A stretch of 64,000 bases of DNA from Iodobacter arcticus. Lineage in GTDB: Bacteria > Pseudomonadota > Gammaproteobacteria > Burkholderiales > Chitinibacteraceae. Below, in pieces: positions 60,634 to 64,000 of the stretch. Numbering within the stretch: the first letter of the stretch is position 1; each line of letters starts with the position of its first letter. The DNA is taken from contig NZ_JBHTBQ010000007.1 of NCBI RefSeq assembly GCF_042664895.1, positions 14,391-78,390 on the forward strand, in the 5' to 3' direction. The notes beneath the pieces are model-generated. The model did not search any database and was not told the DNA's origin. It saw nothing but the letters and a program-made list of their open reading frames with translations. Made by a program: the position numbers and the translations under genes.

Positions 60634-61891
60634 AATGGTTACTCGTAAAAGAGGAGAATAAAATACTGTCACTTGTTTTTATTGGGTTGCGTTCCTTTGA
60701 TCTAGCTTCACCGTTCTTGATGTCATAACTAATTCCAGTACTAGGGTCCCACCCCCAGCTAAATACTTTAAATTTCACGCGTTGGTTGATAGAATCCTTT
60801 GCCATACCACCTTCATAAACAATCCAGTGTGATTGAGCAATATCACTTAGTTTGTAGCCGGATCTGTCAGATAGCATACTCGCATCGATCATCATTAATA
60901 CTTGCTTTCCCTCGCGATAGCTCTTGTCCATTTCATCCAACTTGGGCAAGTCTTTTGTAGGATCACGGCTATTACTAAGGAATGCGTTTTGAATAAGTGG
61001 TGTTGCCAAACCAACATCCACGGCTTTAGTTTGTTTATATCCGCCAATTTTTTTGACTAACTCTTCCATCATCCCTGGCCAATTAATAGCGGCATATTGA
61101 TCCCAGCTACCCGATTCCAACCCGTGATAGCCTAAATTGCTCTCCGAACTGCGGGTACCGGCAAGCACAATCCAATCAACTTCCCACATTCTCATCCGCT
61201 TGTAGCCATCATGATTTGCGAGATCAATTTCATACATTTTGGCTGAGGGTTTTATTCGAAATCCATCTATGGTGCATTCACCCATGCGATGCAGGTCTTG
61301 AGCAATCTTTTGATAGCGATCGGCACTATTTTTGATAGTGACATAATAAAGTGCGGCCATACCGCACAGGCTACTCGAGCCTTGGTCTATACGCCATGGT
61401 TCGCTTTTTCGCTCCTGAATTTGTTTATCGATTCTTTTTTTATCAACCCAGTAAAAACGATGGTGAACCAGCTGTTTTAACTCGATAAATTTCTCGGGCG
61501 AATCGGTATACGCCTGAATTGAAAGCTCGCAACCGCAATAATCGATGTCATCAATTTCCAGCCCAATTCGCGCCCCCTGTTGTTTAAGATCGCGGCGAAT
61601 AGCTTTGCCGGGTGTAGAAGGAGAAACATATTCAATAGCCCATTTATAATCTTCGCTATTAGGTAGTTTTTCGCCATTAAACAGGCACACCTCAATATTA
61701 TATCGATGATCATATAGCATAGCTTTTGATATGCTATTACCTGTTCCATCGTTGCCTGACCCTTTATCAAGCTCAGTCAGAAATTGAATCTTCTTTGGCA
61801 TGCAAATGGGCTTAATATTATCCTTACCATTGGCAGCGCCAAGAGAATCTGTTTGTTTGCACTCCAGATCCGCATTATTCGGCGTTGTCAT
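60608..61891 (-). CDS. Putative papain-like cysteine peptidase/amidase effector of VgrG2
   Basis: A 427-residue protein without signal peptide. Its start overlaps the vgrG2 stop by 17 bases (AGAGG is six bases upstream). Residues 169-181 (DQGSSSLCGMAAL) place a Gln170 exactly six residues before Cys176, the spacing of papain's oxyanion Gln and nucleophile Cys. His355 is in QSHWIVYEGG, and FSWGWDP (377-383) resembles the papain NSWG motif, with Phe in place of Asn. Residues 1-150 look like a separate beta-rich domain (NIEVCLF, IGLEIDDIDYCGCELSIQAY). Position after vgrG and before an exported partner supports a secreted toxin. The fold assignment is inference; peptidoglycan or protein could be the target. 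Confidence 0.68.
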   Translation of the reverse strand: MTTPNNADLECKQTDSLGAANGKDNIKPICMPKKIQFLTELDKGSGNDGTGNSISKAMLYDHRYNIEVCLFNGEKLPNSEDYKWAIEYVSPSTPGKAIRRDLKQQGARIGLEIDDIDYCGCELSIQAYTDSPEKFIELKQLVHHRFYWVDKKRIDKQIQERKSEPWRIDQGSSSLCGMAALYYVTIKNSADRYQKIAQDLHRMGECTIDGFRIKPSAKMYEIDLANHDGYKRMRMWEVDWIVLAGTRSSESNLGYHGLESGSWDQYAAINWPGMMEELVKKIGGYKQTKAVDVGLATPLIQNAFLSNSRDPTKDLPKLDEMDKSYREGKQVLMMIDASMLSDRSGYKLSDIAQSHWIVYEGGMAKDSINQRVKFKVFSWGWDPSTGISYDIKNGEARSKERNPIKTSDSILFSSFTSNHYGHIEAYN

Positions 61892-64000
61892 TATTAATCC
61901 TCTGACTTTTTTCTTTTTTCATAGGTGTTGCTACCACCTCAATTTGAATGCGCTCAGAGGTATCGGGGTTTTTAATCATATGAGTAAACCCGTTGCCATC
62001 TGTTTTACCGAATTCCACTTCACCTGTAGCACGCGTAATTTTAAATCGCTGATTAGCAAGTGGTTGACCCGATTCTTCATCCTTGATTTGATACTTCCGC
62101 TCAAACTTGCTCACGGGCATTTCATTATAAGTTTTTGCCAGGCTGGTAGGCCCACTCAAATCATGACTCGCCCCTTTAATACTCACTTCCCCCGGACAAT
62201 GAATCTCGATATTGCCACCCTTTAGCCGGATATAACCGCCACCAGAAGTAAAGAGCACTTCGTCGCCTGCGGCGATTTCTACTTTTTCTTTGCAGGCGGT
62301 GATTTTGACATTTTTGTCGGCGGTGATTTCGATATCGTCACTCTGCGCTTGTAGCTGAATTTTACCTTTAGCTGCGATGATCTTCAGCGCGACTTTGTCT
62401 TTTACCCCCGCTACAAATAGGCTGATGTGCTGGCCAACGTTATGTATCCAGCGGCGGCCGGAGGTTTGGTTTGTGTCTCTTTGGGCGACTAGATCAAGGT
62501 TGGTGCCTGCGGCAATCGTTTGGCTTTGCGGGCTGGTGATGGCGATGCCATCCTCACCATGCAGCAGGATGATGTTCTGCTGGCCTGCTTGATCTTTGGA
62601 TTTGCCCTTGCCGTCTTTGTCGGTATTGCTGCCCGCTTCAAGACTTTTGCTGGCGTGTACATGGTGGTGCAGATGGCCGGTACTGGCTTTGTCGCCTGCG
62701 CTGTTGTCGGGCTTGACGGTTTTATCGCCGTCGCCGGTTTCTATGGTATCGGCGAGTTGGTTGGTGGCGGTTTCGCCAAGGCTTTGCGCCAGAGCAAGCG
62801 CTGATTCAAGTTGGCTTTGGGCTGGGCTGTGGTCGAGTTGCTTACCGCTTGCGCCGCTTTTGGCTTCGGTGCTGATCAGCAGACCATTGGCGCGAATTGC
62901 ACCTTGCTTGTCGGTGCGTAATTCAAAGCCTTCGCCACGCGGCTCGCCTTTTCCGTCAGTGCGCGGGTGGATCAGATAGCCAAGGTTAAGCTGGGTTTTG
63001 CCATGCTCGCTGGATAATTTAGTACGAACTTCGCCTTTTGTATCGTCAAACAGCAGCTCGCCATACTGGCCGCCTTCATGCTCTTTGGTTTTGATGCCCG
63101 ATAGTGTTTTGTTGGCAGGCAATGCGCCTGCGCCACTAAACGCGGGCACAGGGTGGCTACCGTTATAAACCACGCCAGTGATGATCGGGCGGTCGATATC
63201 GCCTTCGATAAAGTCCACCAAAACTTCCTGGCCAATGCGCGGGATAAACTGATGCCCAAAGCCTGCGCCCGCCGATGGATAGGCGACGCGGATCCAGCAT
63301 GAAGACTTATCGTCGAGGTTTGCGCCAAACTCCGGATGTTCTGCGGCACGCTGCCAGTGCAGCTGCACCTTAATCCGGCCCTGCTCGTCGGTGTGGACTT
63401 CTGATCCGGCAGGGCCGACTACCGTGGCGGTTTGTACGCCTCGGCTTTTGGGCTTGCTCTGCTCTGCATGGGCAAAATCAGGTGTGATCGGCTGGCCGCG
63501 TCTTTGTGCGGTGAAGTTGACTTGATAAGGAGGGTTCTTCGCGGTTGAAGCCGCTCCTACGAGCAGGCTAGGTGCGACCAGGCCCAATTGCTGAGTCAAA
63601 TCCGCTGGTAAATTATTGTTCGCAGTGAATTTTAGCTCAGTGACGGCGAATTCTCGTTGTTCGGCGGCATCGTACTCGTGGGCGGGGTGATCTTCTAGGC
63701 GAAACCACTGGCCTGCTTGTAAGCTGCGCAAGGTGCCAGAGCCGCTGAATGATTTCTTTTTTGCATCCGATGCTTGCTGACGCAATTGTGCGTAATGGCT
63801 GAGGCCTTCCACATCGCTCGCGTAATACAAGGACTGTGGATCATAATCTTCAAAGCTGGCTTGCAGCTGTTGCCCGCCCTCGCCTTGATCGATATAACTT
63901 TCATCAAAGCTTTGATTCGTCGTCGTGGCTTTGTAATCAAAACTCGCCAAAGACACCGAGCTGCTGCCCACTTGCCGCTGACTCTTCCACTGGGTGAGTG
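61875..64000 (-). CDS. vgrG: Type VI secretion spike protein VgrG (copy 2, N terminus outside window)
   Basis: The frame runs off the right end of the window; TQWKSQRQVGSSSVSLASF is continuous over the edge and matches copy 1, so the apparent GTG start there is not real. The gp5 and DUF2345 parts are almost identical to copy 1. After the conserved KGASHDLSGP the proteins part: copy 2 carries a ~85-residue extension (FERKYQIKDEESGQPLANQR, VEFGKTDGNGFTHMIKNPDT) resembling the transthyretin-like domains found at many VgrG C termini. This extension probably docks the overlapping effector, because no adaptor gene is present. Confidence 0.95.
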   Translation of the reverse strand, partial: LTQWKSQRQVGSSSVSLASFDYKATTTNQSFDESYIDQGEGGQQLQASFEDYDPQSLYYASDVEGLSHYAQLRQQASDAKKKSFSGSGTLRSLQAGQWFRLEDHPAHEYDAAEQREFAVTELKFTANNNLPADLTQQLGLVAPSLLVGAASTAKNPPYQVNFTAQRRGQPITPDFAHAEQSKPKSRGVQTATVVGPAGSEVHTDEQGRIKVQLHWQRAAEHPEFGANLDDKSSCWIRVAYPSAGAGFGHQFIPRIGQEVLVDFIEGDIDRPIITGVVYNGSHPVPAFSGAGALPANKTLSGIKTKEHEGGQYGELLFDDTKGEVRTKLSSEHGKTQLNLGYLIHPRTDGKGEPRGEGFELRTDKQGAIRANGLLISTEAKSGASGKQLDHSPAQSQLESALALAQSLGETATNQLADTIETGDGDKTVKPDNSAGDKASTGHLHHHVHASKSLEAGSNTDKDGKGKSKDQAGQQNIILLHGEDGIAITSPQSQTIAAGTNLDLVAQRDTNQTSGRRWIHNVGQHISLFVAGVKDKVALKIIAAKGKIQLQAQSDDIEITADKNVKITACKEKVEIAAGDEVLFTSGGGYIRLKGGNIEIHCPGEVSIKGASHDLSGPTSLAKTYNEMPVSKFERKYQIKDEESGQPLANQRFKITRATGEVEFGKTDGNGFTHMIKNPDTSERIQIEVVATPMKKEKSQRINNDNAE
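63529..63563 (-). repeat. REP-like palindrome inside vgrG2
   Basis: On the minus strand GTAGGAGCGGCTTCAACCGC followed by GAAGAA lies within the coding sequence. vgrG1 has a shorter unrelated stretch at the same place, so the reading frame is kept with four extra codons (VGAASTAKNP against LAADAAK). The GTAGGAGCGGCTT...GCCGCGA form is a well-known REP type in pseudomonads. Confidence 0.7.

Noticed and set aside
61875..63971. A short VgrG starting at the GTG at 63971
   Set aside because: The frame continues to the window edge with sequence matching the interior of copy 1, so this is an internal Val codon of a full-length gene that is cut by the window.
1..64000. CRISPR array, prophage or insertion sequence
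   Set aside because: No short direct repeat series with unique spacers, no phage structural genes outside the type VI locus and no transposase gene were seen. The VgrG and baseplate genes belong to type VI secretion, given TssA, TssH, TssF and TssG.

Overview
The window looks like a chromosomal segment of a betaproteobacterium, most likely from the Neisseriales (Iodobacter/Chitinibacter/Chromobacterium type). This is an inference from the gene set (PhaR plus phasin, GreB-RluB, PmbA-DarP, Amn, a BioD-like Pta) and from protein style; no 16S gene is present. No tRNA, rRNA or CRISPR array was seen.

Bases 1-39,660 are housekeeping chromosome. In order: the end of an MFS transporter, ftsK, arfB, tcdA; the polyhydroxyalkanoate regulator phaR facing a phasin gene; an Atm1-type ABC exporter; apaG; a translationally coupled rpe-arsC-gph operon; folA and thyA separated by a diverged tandem duplication of their own junction; a rluB-greB-histidine kinase run; mutS, suhB, trmJ, a mercaptopyruvate sulfurtransferase, dcd, bcp, a PIN-PhoH ATPase, amn, pta, an orphan parA, an AlkA-like glycosylase, pmbA/darP, a HAD phosphatase, mog, an esterase, a degenerate GDPD-like protein and mtnN. 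Many intergenic gaps carry palindromic repeats with GTAGGG(C/T)GG-type ends.

Bases 39,690-55,350 are part of a type VI secretion locus: tssG and tssF on the minus strand, divergent tssA, then (right to left) tssH/clpV, an unknown membrane protein, PAAR, an OmpA-like lipoprotein, vgrG1, a DUF4123 adaptor, a lipoprotein probably acting as immunity protein, and a Tle1-type lipase effector. The sheath, baseplate wedge and membrane-complex genes (tssB, C, D, E, J, K, L, M) are not in this window.

Bases 55,351-64,000 are a visibly A+T-rich accessory island. Read in the direction of transcription (right to left) it holds vgrG2 (cut by the window end), a putative papain-like effector overlapping vgrG2, a secreted putative immunity protein, a frameshifted second copy of that protein, and five unrelated small exported or membrane-anchored proteins of unknown function. 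Four copies of a ~120-125 bp palindromic repeat and one perfect 24-bp-arm palindrome separate these genes, giving a regular one-gene-one-repeat layout. The two vgrG genes are nearly identical in the trunk but differ at the C terminus, so the island appears to be an exchangeable effector/immunity module joined to a shared VgrG trunk. This island is the part of the window most likely to hold undescribed biology.
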